Positions 1 through 10,053 are shown, counted from the first letter of the stretch. The stretch is DNA of 64,000 nt from Mesorhizobium sp. ES1-4 (GCF_020164745.1 NZ_JAIUGV010000006.1:124001-188000), one strand, 5' to 3'. A program made the numbers and translations. The notes: generated by a model not told the origin, from the sequence alone.

Positions 1-1
1 C

Positions 2-880
2 CGCAACATGAAGGAAAGCTCGGCGCAACGCCTGGCACTTGAAGCCGGGGATATCGACGTAGCCCGCAACCTCGAGCCGAACGACCTCGACGCCATCGCC
101 AAGAACGCCGATCTCACCACCACCAGCGCACCGAAGGGCACGGTCTACTACATCAGCCTCAACCAGAAGAACCCGAACCTCGCCAAACCCGAAGTCCGTC
201 AGGCCTTCAAATACCTTGTCGACTATGATGCTTTGAGCACGACTATCCTCAAGGGCATCGGCGAAATCCATCAGTCGTTCTTGCCCAAGGGCGACCTCGG
301 AGCCATGGACGACAATCCCTTCAAGCTCGACGTTGCCAAGGCCAAGGAACTGCTGGCCAAGGCCGGCCTGCCGGATGGCTTCAGCGTCACCATGGACGTA
401 CGCACCGGCCAGCCGACCACGGGCATGGCGGAATCGATCCAGCAGACGCTCGGACAGGCAGGCATCAAGCTGGAGATCATTCCAGGCGACGGCAAGCAGA
501 CGCTGACCAAGTACCGCGCCCGCAACCACGACATCTATATCGGCAATTGGGGACAGGATTATTTCGATCCGAACTCCAACGCCCAGACCTTCGCCTCGAA
601 TCCGGATAATTCCGATGCCGGCAAGTCGCACACACTCGCCTGGCGCAATAGCTGGGACATTCCGGAGTTGACCAAGGAGACGGAAGCGGCACTCCTGGAG
701 AAGGATACGGCCAAGCGCGCTGATATGTACAAGGATCTGCAGCAGAAGGTCCTCGACACCAGCCCCTTCGTCATCATCCATCAGCAGTTGGAAGTGGCCG
801 GGCTACGCAAGAACCTCAAGGACTTCAAGCTCGGCCCGAGCTTCGATACCAACTTCGTCGGCCCGGTCTCGAAAGAGTAA
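2..880 (+). CDS. Peptide-type ABC transporter substrate-binding protein, C-terminal part
   Basis: This is the C-terminal part (about 290 residues) of a periplasmic solute-binding protein of the SBP_bac_5 (DppA/OppA) family, which delivers peptides or similar ligands to an inner-membrane importer. The frame is open to the left edge, so the N-terminus and signal peptide lie outside the window. Family landmarks are the helix VRQAFKYLVDYDAL near residue 65, the segment LLAKAGLPDGF, and the late DPNSNAQTFASN region. The permease gene starts 18 bp after the stop, so it heads a five-gene importer operon. The substrate cannot be read from the sequence; dipeptide, oligopeptide, opine or nickel importers share this fold. 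Confidence 0.9.
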   Translation, partial: RNMKESSAQRLALEAGDIDVARNLEPNDLDAIAKNADLTTTSAPKGTVYYISLNQKNPNLAKPEVRQAFKYLVDYDALSTTILKGIGEIHQSFLPKGDLGAMDDNPFKLDVAKAKELLAKAGLPDGFSVTMDVRTGQPTTGMAESIQQTLGQAGIKLEIIPGDGKQTLTKYRARNHDIYIGNWGQDYFDPNSNAQTFASNPDNSDAGKSHTLAWRNSWDIPELTKETEAALLEKDTAKRADMYKDLQQKVLDTSPFVIIHQQLEVAGLRKNLKDFKLGPSFDTNFVGPVSKE

Positions 881-898
881 CGCCGACGGACGCGCCGC

Positions 899-1960
899 GT
901 GAGCGCGATTGAAAACGAGAGCGGGCGCGGCAGCGCCCGCGCGGTCGCTATTGCGTCGGCGATCGGCCGCTTCCTGGTCATCGCGGTGACGACCTATCTT
1001 GGCCTGCTTGCGGTCACCTTCTTCATTGGCCGTGTCATCCCGATCGATCCGGTGCTGGCGGTGCTCGGCGACCGGGCGCCACTTAATGTCGTCGAGCGCA
1101 CGCGCCGCGAGATGGGTCTAGACCTGCCTTTGATCGAGCAGTTCTACATCTATGTGAAAAACGCCCTGAACGGTGATTTCGGCACCTCGGTGCTGACCAC
1201 CAATCCGGTCATGACCGACATCCGCCGCGCGCTTCCGGCAACGACGGAACTGGCCACGCTGGGGACACTGATCGGCGCGTTGTTTGGCGTGCCGCTTGGC
1301 GTACTGGCCGCGGTGAAGCGCGGCAGCCTCATCGACCAGATCGTGCGCGTCATCGGCCTGATCGGTTATTCCGTGCCGATCTTCTGGCTTGGCATGCTGG
1401 CCCTGGTGCTGTTCTACGCCAAGCTGCAATGGGTCGCGTTCCCCGCCCGGCTCGACGTCGTCTACGAATACACCTTCACGCCGATCACCGGTTTCTACCT
1501 GCTCGACTCGGCGATGCAGGGACAGTGGGACGTCTTTTACGACGCCTTCCGGCACATCGTCCTGCCGGCCTCGCTGCTCGGCTATTTCTCGCTCGCCTAT
1601 ATCAGCCGCATGACGCGCTCGTTCATGCTCAATGAACTCGCCCAGGAATATGTCGTCGCCGCGCGCGCCAAGGGCCTGTCGGAAACCCGCATCATCTGGG
1701 GCCACGCGCTGCGCAATGCCGCCGTGCCGATGGTGACGGTAATCGCGCTGTCCTATGCCGGGCTGCTCGAAGGCTCGGTGCTGACGGAGACCGTTTTCTC
1801 CTGGCCGGGCATCGGCCTCTACATCACCAACTCGCTGCAGAACGCCGACATGAACGCGGTGCTCGGCGGTACCATCGTCATCGGCTCGGTGTTCATAGGC
1901 ATCAACCTTCTGTCCGACTTGCTTTACCGCCTGCTCGATCCAAGGACGAAATCCGCATGA
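899..1960 (+). CDS. ABC transporter permease (DppB type)
   Basis: Inner-membrane permease of the peptide/opine/nickel importer family (BPD_transp_1), 353 residues. After a hydrophilic N-terminus there is a first transmembrane segment around residues 25-45, then a periplasmic stretch with FIGRVIPIDPV and the usual NPV-containing region, then a cluster of membrane helices. The EAA loop that docks the ATPase is visible as EYVVAARAKGLSETRI near residue 250. The start is GTG at 899; no ATG lies close upstream. The stop overlaps the next ATG by four bases (ATGA), indicating translational coupling with the second permease. The substrate is unknown. Confidence 0.92.
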   Translation: MSAIENESGRGSARAVAIASAIGRFLVIAVTTYLGLLAVTFFIGRVIPIDPVLAVLGDRAPLNVVERTRREMGLDLPLIEQFYIYVKNALNGDFGTSVLTTNPVMTDIRRALPATTELATLGTLIGALFGVPLGVLAAVKRGSLIDQIVRVIGLIGYSVPIFWLGMLALVLFYAKLQWVAFPARLDVVYEYTFTPITGFYLLDSAMQGQWDVFYDAFRHIVLPASLLGYFSLAYISRMTRSFMLNELAQEYVVAARAKGLSETRIIWGHALRNAAVPMVTVIALSYAGLLEGSVLTETVFSWPGIGLYITNSLQNADMNAVLGGTIVIGSVFIGINLLSDLLYRLLDPRTKSA

Positions 1961-2877
1961 GCGCCGAGGCGATCCAGAGCCGCCGCGAATGGTTGCTGTC
2001 GGAACGGCCGGCGTCGCGCATGCAGGCCAGGCTCGGCCGCGCCTATGTCGCGTGGCGGCGCTTTTCCGCCAATCGGCTGGCCCTTGTCGGTCTGCTCATC
2101 ATCATCGCGCTCTTGCTCATTGCCGCGCTTGCCGGTGTGCTGGCGCCCTATTCGCCGACCTTCGGCGACCTGAAGAACGCGCGGCTGCTGGCGCCGAGTG
2201 CTGAGCATTGGTTCGGCACCGACGACCTTGGCCGCGACATCCTTTCGCGCATCCTCTACGGCTCGCGCTGGACGCTCTATGTGGTCATTCTGGTTGCCAT
2301 CATCGCGGCTCCCATCGGCCTGCTGGTCGGCACCGTCGCCGGCTATGCCGGCGGCTGGACCGATGCCATCCTGATGCGCATCACCGACATCTTCCTCGCT
2401 TTCCCCAAGCTGATCCTGGCGCTGGCCTTCGTCGCGGCCCTCGGCCCTGGCATCGAGAATGCGGTGCTGGCCATCGCCATCACCTCCTGGCCTCCTTATG
2501 CTCGAATTGCCCGAGCGGAAACGCTGACCGTGCGCAATTCCGATTACATCAAGGCGGTGCAACTGATGGGCGCCTCGCCCTTCCGCATCGTGCTGCGCCA
2601 CATCATGCCGCTGTGCATCTCGTCGCTGATCATCCGCGTCACGCTCGACATGGCCGGCATCATCCTCACCGCCGCCGGCCTCGGTTTCCTCGGCCTCGGC
2701 GCGCAGCCGCCGCTGCCCGAATGGGGCACCATGATCGCGTCGGGCCGCCGCTTCGTGCTCGACCAATGGTGGGTGGCCGGTGCGCCGGGCTTCGCTATCC
2801 TCATCGTCAGCCTCGGCTTCAACTTGCTTGGCGACGGCCTGCGCGACGCGCTCGATCCGCGAAGCGGTGACCAATGA
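1957..2877 (+). CDS. ABC transporter permease (DppC type)
   Basis: Second permease of the importer, 306 residues, DppC/OppC family. It has the hydrophilic N-terminal segment and first membrane helix near residues 45-65 (ALVGLLIIIALLLIAALAGV), the DPPC-family segment HWFGTDDLGRDILSRILYG around residue 90, and an EAA-loop (DYIKAVQLMGASPFRI) near residue 195. It starts in the ATGA overlap with the upstream permease and itself ends in an ATGA overlap with the ATPase gene. It should pair with the upstream protein to form the membrane channel. Confidence 0.93.
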   Translation: MSAEAIQSRREWLLSERPASRMQARLGRAYVAWRRFSANRLALVGLLIIIALLLIAALAGVLAPYSPTFGDLKNARLLAPSAEHWFGTDDLGRDILSRILYGSRWTLYVVILVAIIAAPIGLLVGTVAGYAGGWTDAILMRITDIFLAFPKLILALAFVAALGPGIENAVLAIAITSWPPYARIARAETLTVRNSDYIKAVQLMGASPFRIVLRHIMPLCISSLIIRVTLDMAGIILTAAGLGFLGLGAQPPLPEWGTMIASGRRFVLDQWWVAGAPGFAILIVSLGFNLLGDGLRDALDPRSGDQ

Positions 2878-3707
2878 GCGCCCTTCTCGACGTCGAGGAT
2901 CTGCGCGTCACCTTCCCGACCCGCACCGGGCTGATCGAGGCGGTGCGTGGCGTTTCCTTTTCGCTCGGCCGCGAACGCCTCGGCATCGTCGGTGAGTCCG
3001 GCTCGGGCAAGTCGCAGACGGGCCGTGCCATCATGGGCCTGACACCACCGCAGGCGAGGATATCGGCCAACAAATTGACCTTCGACGGCATCGACCTGCT
3101 CGGCGTCTCGTCACGCCAACGCCGGGCATTGCGCGGCAACCGCATCGCCATGATCCTGCAGGATCCGAAATACTCGCTCGACCCGGTGATGAGCATCGGC
3201 CGCCAGATCGTCGAGACGCTGCGCACGCACGAGACAGTCACCAAGGCCGAGGCGCGGGAGCGGGCGCTGGCCATGCTGGAGGCCGTACAGATCCGTGACC
3301 CCAAACGCGTCTTCGATCTGCATCCGCACGAGGTCTCCGGCGGCATGGGCCAGCGCGCCATGATCGCCATGATGCTGATCGCCGGACCGGAAATGCTGAT
3401 CGCCGACGAGCCGACGTCGGCGCTCGACGTCACCGTGCAGCTCGACGTGCTCGACATCCTGGATAAACTGGTCAGTGAGCGCGGCATGGGGCTGATCTTC
3501 ATCTCGCACGATCTGCGCCTGGTCTCGTCCTTCTGCGACCGCGTCGTGGTCATGTATGCGGGCAAGGTCGTCGAGCAGTTGAAGGCCTCCGAGCTACGCC
3601 ATGCCCAGCATCCCTACACGCGCGGCCTGCTCAATTGCATGCCGAGGATCGGCTTCGAGCGCCACCCGCTGCCGGTACTCGAGCGCAAGCCGGAGTGGTC
3701 GGCATGA
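2874..3707 (+). CDS. ABC transporter ATP-binding protein (DppD type)
   Basis: ATPase subunit of the peptide-type importer, 277 residues. Walker A is GESGSGKSQ near residue 41, the ABC signature is VSGGMGQR near 158, and Walker B is LIADEPTSALD near 178; the H-loop histidine lies in FISHDLRLV. The tail carries the oligopeptide/dipeptide C-terminal (oligo_HPY) motif HAQHPYTRGLLN, which marks this transporter class. The serine-glutamine after Walker A lysine (GKSQ rather than GKST) is normal for this subunit. It overlaps its neighbours by four bases on both sides. Confidence 0.94.
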   Translation: MSALLDVEDLRVTFPTRTGLIEAVRGVSFSLGRERLGIVGESGSGKSQTGRAIMGLTPPQARISANKLTFDGIDLLGVSSRQRRALRGNRIAMILQDPKYSLDPVMSIGRQIVETLRTHETVTKAEARERALAMLEAVQIRDPKRVFDLHPHEVSGGMGQRAMIAMMLIAGPEMLIADEPTSALDVTVQLDVLDILDKLVSERGMGLIFISHDLRLVSSFCDRVVVMYAGKVVEQLKASELRHAQHPYTRGLLNCMPRIGFERHPLPVLERKPEWSA

Positions 3708-4450
3708 CCGCCGCGATCGTCGTCGAGGGGCTGGAAGTGGTCTTCGACCGCTTTCGCGCGCTGAAGGGCGTCAGCCTCGAGGTCAGGGAGGGAGAGTCCT
3801 ACGGGCTGGTCGGCGAAAGCGGCTCCGGCAAATCGACGCTGCTGAGAGCGATCACCGGCTTGGCGCCGGTCTCCTCGGGCACCATCACCGTCAACGGCAA
3901 GAGGCTCGGCAAAAGCCGCGACAGGGCGTTTTACCGCGAGGTGCAGATGGTCTTCCAGGATCCGTACGGCTCGCTGCACCCACGCCAGACCGTCGACCGC
4001 CTGCTGCAGGAACCTCTAGCCATCCACGGCTTCGCCGACGGAGAAAGGCGCATCGAACGCGCGCTGGACGAGGTTGGCCTCGGCAAGGGTTTTCGCTTCC
4101 GCTACGCGCACCAGCTCTCGGGCGGCCAGCGCCAGCGCGTGGCGATCGCGCGTGCGCTGATCCTCGAACCCTCGATCCTGCTGCTCGACGAGCCGACTTC
4201 GGCGCTCGACGCCTCGGTGCAGGCCGAAGTGCTGAACTTGCTCGAAGAGGTGCGGCGGCGGCGCAAGCTCACCTTTCTGATGGTCAGCCACGACCTCGCC
4301 ATCATCACCCATATGTGCGAGCGGCTGATGGTGATGCAGAACGGCGAGGCGGTGGAGACGCTGACCGCCAGCCAGCTGATCGGCCACCGCGTCGATGCGG
4401 ACTATACGCGCAATCTGCTCAGGGCGAGCGAGGGGTTTGTGCGGGCCTGA
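3704..4450 (+). CDS. ABC transporter ATP-binding protein (DppF type)
   Basis: Second ATPase of the importer, 248 residues. Walker A is GESGSGKST near residue 38, the signature LSGGQRQR near 139 and Walker B LLLDEPTSALD near 160, with the H-loop in MVSHDLAII. I chose ATG 3704 (MTAAIVV) because it gives the usual ATGA overlap with the upstream ATPase; an earlier in-frame start at 3635 would add 23 residues lying inside the preceding gene. The C-terminal HPY-type extension is short. The gene ends the operon; the next gene is convergent. Confidence 0.93.
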   Translation: MTAAIVVEGLEVVFDRFRALKGVSLEVREGESYGLVGESGSGKSTLLRAITGLAPVSSGTITVNGKRLGKSRDRAFYREVQMVFQDPYGSLHPRQTVDRLLQEPLAIHGFADGERRIERALDEVGLGKGFRFRYAHQLSGGQRQRVAIARALILEPSILLLDEPTSALDASVQAEVLNLLEEVRRRRKLTFLMVSHDLAIITHMCERLMVMQNGEAVETLTASQLIGHRVDADYTRNLLRASEGFVRA

Positions 4451-4502
4451 CGTTTATCGCCGACCGAGGGGTGGGCGGGAACTCGGCAGTCGAATTTCCG
4501 TC

Positions 4503-7500
4503 TCAAACCGCTCCACCTTCGGGCACCGTTTCCCCTTGTACGCCGTTGCCTTCGGGCTCCCGCTTCGGCTCCTTGATACGGAACCACGTCACATACAGCG
4601 CCGGCAGGAACAGCAGCGTGATCGCGGTGCCGGCGATGATGCCGCCCATCATGGCATAGGCCATCGGCCCCCAGAACACTTCGCGGGCGATCGGGATCAG
4701 CGCCAGGCTGGCGGCGGCGGCCGTCAGAGCGATCGGCCGCATGCGGTGCTCGGTCGCCTCGATCACGGCGGCCCAGCGATCCTTGCCCTCCCGGACGAGA
4801 TCCTCGATCTGCACGATCAGGATGACGGAGTTGCGGATCAGGATACCGATCAGCGCCAGCACGCCAAGGATGGCGACGAAGCCTAACGGCGCGCCGCTCG
4901 GCACCAGCGCCGCCACCACGCCGATCAGGCCGAGAGGCGCCACCGCCACCACCAGGAACAGGCGCTGGAAGCTCTGCAACTGCACCATCAGGATTGTCGC
5001 CATCACGAACAGCATCAACGGCACCACGGCGGCGATCGGTCCCTGGCTTTTGGCGCTCTCCTCGACGGAGCCGGCGGTCTCGACCGAATAGCCAGGCGGC
5101 AGCTTGGCGATGAAGGCGTCGACCGACGGCTTGAGTTCGTTGACCACGGTCGCCGGCAGTGCGTCGCCAACCAGCCCGGCGCGCACGGTGATGGTCGGGA
5201 TGCGGTCGCGCCGCCAAACCGTCGGCTGCTCGAGGTCGTAGCGGAAGTTGGCCACCGCCGCGAGCGGGATCGCCTCGCCGGTGCTGGTCGGCAGCTGCAT
5301 GTTCTGCAACGTTTCGATCGAGCCACGCTCGGCGTCGCGTGAGCGGGCCACGACATTGATCAAATAGGTGGCGTCGCGCACCTGGGTGATGGTGGAGCCG
5401 CCAACCGTGCTGTTCAGCGCGCTGGCGATGTCGGAGGAGGTAATGCCGAGCTGGCGCGCCTTGTCCTGCAGCACGTCGACCCTCAGCACGCGTTGCGGTT
5501 CGTTCCAGTCGAAGGTCGGAGCGGCGAGCTTGGGGTTGACGGAAATAATGCCGGCGAATTGTTGCGCCAGTTGGCGCACCGTCTGGATGTCGGGGCCGCC
5601 GACGCGGTATTGCACCGGACGCCCGACCGGCGGACCGAGTTCGAGCAGCTTGACGAAGGCGTCGGTGCCGACGAACTCCTCGCGCAGCAGCTTCTCCAGC
5701 GCCGGCTTCACCCGGTTGCGCGCCTCGATGCTCTTGGTGACGATCACTGTCTGGCCGAAATAGGGGTTGGCCGGCTGCACGTCATAGGCCAGCACGAAGC
5801 GCACCGCGCCCTGGCCGATATAGGACGAGAAATGGTCGATGTCGGGATTGCCGACCAGCGCCCGCTGTTCGAAGCGCTCCATCTGGTCGCGTGTATCGAC
5901 GATCGACGCGTTCTGCGGCAAGTTCCAGTCGACGACCAGTTCCGGCCGGTCGGATGGCGGGAAGAACTGCTGCTGGACAAGGCCGAAACCGGCGATCGAG
6001 GCCGCAAACAACAGCACCGTCACGATGATCGTCAGCCAGCGATGGCGCACCGAGCCGACAAGGACCCTTCGAAACAGCGACGTGAGGCGGCCGGGCTGGT
6101 CGTGGTGCTTGGCCTTCATCGTCGCCGGCAGGATGGTGACGCCGAGCAGCGGCGCGAACAGCACCGCCACGATCCATGACACCAGCAGCGATACGGCGAT
6201 GACGACGAACAGGGTGAAGGTGTATTCGCCTGCCGCGCTCGAGTTGAGGCCGATCGGGATGAAGCCTGCGACCGTTACCAGCGTGCCGGTCAGCATCGGG
6301 AAGGCAGTCGAGGTGTAGACATAGGTCGCGGCCTTGCGCAGGCTATCGCCGACCTCCAGTCGCGCCACCATCATCTCCACCGCGATCATGGCGTCGTCGA
6401 CCAGCAGGCCGAGCGCGATGATCAGCGCACCCAGCGAAATGCGCTGCAGCGATATGCCGAGATATTCCATCACCGTGAAGGTGATGGCCAGCACCAGCGG
6501 GATCGACAGCGCCACCACGAAGCCGGCGCGCATGCCGAGGCTGATGAACGACACCGCGAGCACGATGGCCACCGCCTCGAACAAGGCGCGCGTGAAGCCC
6601 GACACCGCTTCCTCGACGATGACCGGCTGGTCGGCGACCAGATGCACGCCGACGCCGACCGGCAGGTCGGCCAGCACCTTGTTCATTTCCTCATGCAGGG
6701 CCTCGCCGAACTGCAGCAGGTTGGCGTTGGGCTTCATGCCGATGGCGAGTCCGATCGCGTCCTGGCCGTTGAAACGGAACAGCGCCGTCGGCGGATCGAC
6801 ATAGCCGCGCGTGATCGTTGCCACGTCGCTCAGCCGGAAGAAGCGATCGTTGACGCGCAGATTGATGGCGCGAAGGCTTTCTTCCGAAGTGAACTGGCCG
6901 CCGACGCGCACGCTGATGCGTTCCGGGCCGGACTGGATGACCCCGGACGGCGTGATGGCGTTCTGCGCCTGCAGGCTGGCCACGATCGCCTGCTGGTTAA
7001 GACCAAGCGCCGCGATCTGGCGGGTCGAGAATTCGAGATAGATGGCTTCGTCCTGGGCGCCCACCAGGTCGACCTTGCCGGCATTCGGCACGGTCAGGAT
7101 TCTTGTTCTGATATCCTCGACATAGTCGCGCAACTGGCGCGGGGTCAGCCCGTCCGCCGTGAAGGCGTAGATGTTGCCGTAGACGTCGCCGAAGCGGTCG
7201 TTGAAAAAAGGTCCCTGCACGCCTTGCGGAAACTGCGAGCGGATGTCGTTGACCATATTGCGCACCTGAAGCCAGGTCGGCACGACGTCGCGCGCCTTGG
7301 TGGTCGGCTTCAGGTTGACGAAGATGACGGTCTGGCCGGCTGTTGTGAGCGACTTGGTGTAGTCGAGGCTGTCGAGTTCCTCGAGCTTCTTCTCGATGCG
7401 GTCGGTCACCTGGCGCACGGTCTCGTTGACCGAGGCGCCTGGCCAGTTGGCCTGGACGATCATCGTCTTGATGGTGAAGGACGGATCTTCCTCGCGGCCG

Positions 7501-7604
7501 AGATTGAGATAGGAAAATACGCCGGCCAACACGAAGACCAGCATGAAGTACCAGACGAGCGAGCGGTGGTTGAGTGCCCAGTCGGAGAGGTTGAAGCCTT
7601 TCAT
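4503..7604 (-). CDS. RND efflux pump, inner-membrane permease subunit
   Basis: Proton-driven efflux transporter of the AcrB/MexB (HAE-type RND, ACR_tran) superfamily, 1033 residues, in the family range. It has the first membrane helix at residues 11-31, a large periplasmic porter domain, a helix block around 330-530 with GLLVDDAMIAVE carrying the paired aspartates of the proton relay, a second porter domain, and a final helix block. The start is ATG 7604 (MKGFNLSDWAL) because it overlaps the adaptor stop as ATGA; an upstream TTG/GTG extension would run into the adaptor gene. It is the last gene of the operon with two adaptors upstream. No outer-membrane TolC-like factor is in the window. The substrate is unknown. 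Confidence 0.93.
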   Translation of the reverse strand: MKGFNLSDWALNHRSLVWYFMLVFVLAGVFSYLNLGREEDPSFTIKTMIVQANWPGASVNETVRQVTDRIEKKLEELDSLDYTKSLTTAGQTVIFVNLKPTTKARDVVPTWLQVRNMVNDIRSQFPQGVQGPFFNDRFGDVYGNIYAFTADGLTPRQLRDYVEDIRTRILTVPNAGKVDLVGAQDEAIYLEFSTRQIAALGLNQQAIVASLQAQNAITPSGVIQSGPERISVRVGGQFTSEESLRAINLRVNDRFFRLSDVATITRGYVDPPTALFRFNGQDAIGLAIGMKPNANLLQFGEALHEEMNKVLADLPVGVGVHLVADQPVIVEEAVSGFTRALFEAVAIVLAVSFISLGMRAGFVVALSIPLVLAITFTVMEYLGISLQRISLGALIIALGLLVDDAMIAVEMMVARLEVGDSLRKAATYVYTSTAFPMLTGTLVTVAGFIPIGLNSSAAGEYTFTLFVVIAVSLLVSWIVAVLFAPLLGVTILPATMKAKHHDQPGRLTSLFRRVLVGSVRHRWLTIIVTVLLFAASIAGFGLVQQQFFPPSDRPELVVDWNLPQNASIVDTRDQMERFEQRALVGNPDIDHFSSYIGQGAVRFVLAYDVQPANPYFGQTVIVTKSIEARNRVKPALEKLLREEFVGTDAFVKLLELGPPVGRPVQYRVGGPDIQTVRQLAQQFAGIISVNPKLAAPTFDWNEPQRVLRVDVLQDKARQLGITSSDIASALNSTVGGSTITQVRDATYLINVVARSRDAERGSIETLQNMQLPTSTGEAIPLAAVANFRYDLEQPTVWRRDRIPTITVRAGLVGDALPATVVNELKPSVDAFIAKLPPGYSVETAGSVEESAKSQGPIAAVVPLMLFVMATILMVQLQSFQRLFLVVAVAPLGLIGVVAALVPSGAPLGFVAILGVLALIGILIRNSVILIVQIEDLVREGKDRWAAVIEATEHRMRPIALTAAAASLALIPIAREVFWGPMAYAMMGGIIAGTAITLLFLPALYVTWFRIKEPKREPEGNGVQGETVPEGGAV

Positions 7605-8680
7605 GAGGCCCCTCCCTCGGGCACTTTCACCTTTTGGCCTTCGCTCAGGCTGTGAACGCCCGCGGTGACGACGCGCATGCCGGCCTCGAGCCCTTCGGCA
7701 ACGGTGAAGGTGCCGCCATTCTTCGACGCGAGCTTGATATCGCGCGCGCTCACGCTCGACGTCCGCGGATCGACGATCCACACCTTGTCGGAACCATCCT
7801 TTTCGAGCAGCGCCGAAATGGGCAGCTCGATTGTTGGTACGACCTTGGTGATCCGGGTCGCCGTTACGGTCGACCCCAGCCTGAAGGCCTGCGGCGGATC
7901 GGTCAGCGTCAGCTTGACGCGCCGGGTGCGGGTCGAGCCCTCGGCCTGTGGCGCGATTTCGCGCAGCTTGGCCTCCGTCTGGATCGTCGGCAGTGATTGC
8001 AGGATGACCTGGAACGGTGTGCCGGCGGTTAGATCGCCGGTCAACTGATCGGGAATATCGACCACCGCCTCGCGCAGGTCCGAGCGCGCCACGGTGACGA
8101 CAGTCTGGCCGGGCGAAACCGTCTGGCCAACCTCCGCGCCGACCGCGGTGACGACACCGTCAAAATCCGAGAACAGCCTGGCATAACCAAGCTGCTCCTG
8201 CGACTTCGCCAGCGAGGCCTTGGCCCGTTCGACACTGGCTTCGGCCGCCTTCCGTGCCTGCTGCGCGGCATCGAAGACGGACTGTGGCGTGTTGGCGGAG
8301 GCAAGCAACTGGCGCTGGCGCTCCTCGCTGGCGGCGGCGTTCGCGAATTGCGCCTCGGCGTTGGAGAGTTCCGCCTTGGCTGCTTGCACCGCCAGCTCGA
8401 GCGCGGTCGGGTCGAGCGCGGCGATCGTCGTGCCCTTGGTGACGATGTCGCCGACCTTGACGTCGCGCGAGACAACCCGACCAAGCAGGCGGAAGGCAAG
8501 ATCGGCACTGACCTGCGGCTCGATCGAGCCGGCAAAGCCGAAAGTCTGGGTGGTGCGCGGCTCGACCACCACGGACAGCACCGGCCGGATGATCTCTGGA
8601 GGCTTTTCGTCCGACTTCGAGCAGCCGGCGAGCGTGCCAAGCGCGGCAAGGCCAAGCAGGATGGCTGGCAGCCGCTTCAT
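7601..8680 (-). CDS. RND efflux periplasmic adaptor (membrane fusion protein), lipoprotein
   Basis: Periplasmic adaptor of the HlyD/AcrA family, 359 residues, which bridges an RND pump to an outer-membrane channel. The N-terminus is a lipoprotein signal (ILLGLAALGTLAGC, cysteine near residue 20). A biotinyl-lipoyl half-motif, a coiled-coil hairpin of alanine/glutamine-rich heptads (about residues 95-170), a second lipoyl half and a beta-barrel follow in the usual order. It overlaps the pump by four bases, and its own start overlaps the stop of another adaptor by ATGA, so all three are one transcript. Confidence 0.92.
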   Translation of the reverse strand: MKRLPAILLGLAALGTLAGCSKSDEKPPEIIRPVLSVVVEPRTTQTFGFAGSIEPQVSADLAFRLLGRVVSRDVKVGDIVTKGTTIAALDPTALELAVQAAKAELSNAEAQFANAAASEERQRQLLASANTPQSVFDAAQQARKAAEASVERAKASLAKSQEQLGYARLFSDFDGVVTAVGAEVGQTVSPGQTVVTVARSDLREAVVDIPDQLTGDLTAGTPFQVILQSLPTIQTEAKLREIAPQAEGSTRTRRVKLTLTDPPQAFRLGSTVTATRITKVVPTIELPISALLEKDGSDKVWIVDPRTSSVSARDIKLASKNGGTFTVAEGLEAGMRVVTAGVHSLSEGQKVKVPEGGAS

Positions 8681-9813
8681 TGCGCCGCTCCCGCTGTCTC
8701 GACCGTCTGGCCTGGGCTGAGCAATTGCCCGCCCGCTGTGACGACGCTTTGGCCCACGTCCAGCCCCTTGGCGATGACGACGGTTCCCGAATCGTAAGCC
8801 AGCACCTCGACAGGTGTCGCCGTCACCGCCTTGGTCGCGGTATCGACGACCCAGACTGCCGGCTTGCCGGCGCTGGAGGTCAGCGCCTGCCAGGGCAGCA
8901 GGATCGCCTTCGCCGGTTTGGCGCCGACCGAGCCGATGACGGCCGCCCCCAGCGGCATGCCGGGCGGCGTGTCGGGAATGGCGACCTTGACCCTTATCGA
9001 GCCTGAAGCCGGGTCGACCGCCGGCGAGATTTCGCGCACTTTGCCTGTTGCCCTGACCTGCGGATCGGACAACAGCGTGATCGTCACCGCCGGAGAGGCG
9101 GGTGTCCTGGCGACCAGCGTCTCCTGCACATTGAACACCGCGTCGCGGTCGCCATCCTCGGCGATCGTGAAGGCCGTCTGCGCCGCCTGCACCACCTGGC
9201 CAGCCTCGACCTGACGGGCGGTGATCACGCCCGGCGCGCCCGCCTTGAGCTCGGTGAAGGACAGGTTCTGCTAGGCATTGGCCAACGCGCTCTGCCCGGC
9301 GTCGACGCTGCCTTGCGCCACCTTCAAGGCCTGGTCGGCCGTGTCATAATCGCGCCTGGTGGTGAAGCCCTGGGCAAGCAGCGTCTTCTGCCGCTCGAAA
9401 GTGGCTGCGGCTTGGGTCAATTGCGCCCGTGCGGCATCGAGATCGGCCTGCGCCGAACGCAGGTCGGCCTGCTGCTCCTGCGGATCGATGCGGGCAAGCA
9501 CCGTCCCTTTATCGACATGCTGGCCGACACCGACAAGCCGCTCCGCGACGCGTCCGCCGACCCGGAACGACAGATTGTTCAGCGTGCGCGCCGCGATCAC
9601 TCCGGTCAGCGAGGTCCTCGGTGCATAATCGGCCATGGCCACCGTTTCGGTGCGCACCATCACGGGCAGCTTTTTTTCCGCCGCCTCCTGCTTCTGGCAG
9701 CCCGCGAGCAGCGCCAGGGCCGTGCAGGCGAGAATCGAAGCGGTGGGACAAGACAATCGGCGGGAGGTTTTGAGCGATGACGGCGAGACGGACGAAGTCG
9801 CGTTCCTGCTCAT
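8677..9813 (-). pseudogene. Second RND adaptor gene split by an in-frame TAG
   Basis: Two halves of one HlyD/AcrA-type adaptor lie in the same frame: residues 1-180 (9813 down to 9274; signal with TALALLAGC, first lipoyl half, first coiled-coil arm ending QSALANA) and the remainder (from QNLSFTELKAGAPGVITARQV to the stop at 8677). The only break is TAG at 9271-9273, between ANA and QNL, exactly where homologous adaptors have one ordinary residue. There is no indel: frame and codon bias are maintained on both sides. The gene is therefore a full-length adaptor of about 378 residues with one nonsense mutation, unless the codon is read through or is a sequencing error. It is first in the operon, ahead of a second, intact adaptor. 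Confidence 0.85.
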
Positions 9814-10053
9814 GGGCTCCCCTCTGCCGCGGGCCGCTCGTTGATCGCGACACCTCGCGGATAGCTGGAGGATAATCGATCGCCATAAAAAGGAAACCGG
9901 TCTCGTACACGTATCGCACGACTGGTTAAGGGGCAGGCATCCGCTGGATGCAGGCCCAATCGCCAGCCAATGGTGCCGACTTGAGGAAAACGTGAAATAA
10001 GGTCAGAAGACGTCTGATCAACGAGAACGGGCACCGGCCCGATGAGGGATACC

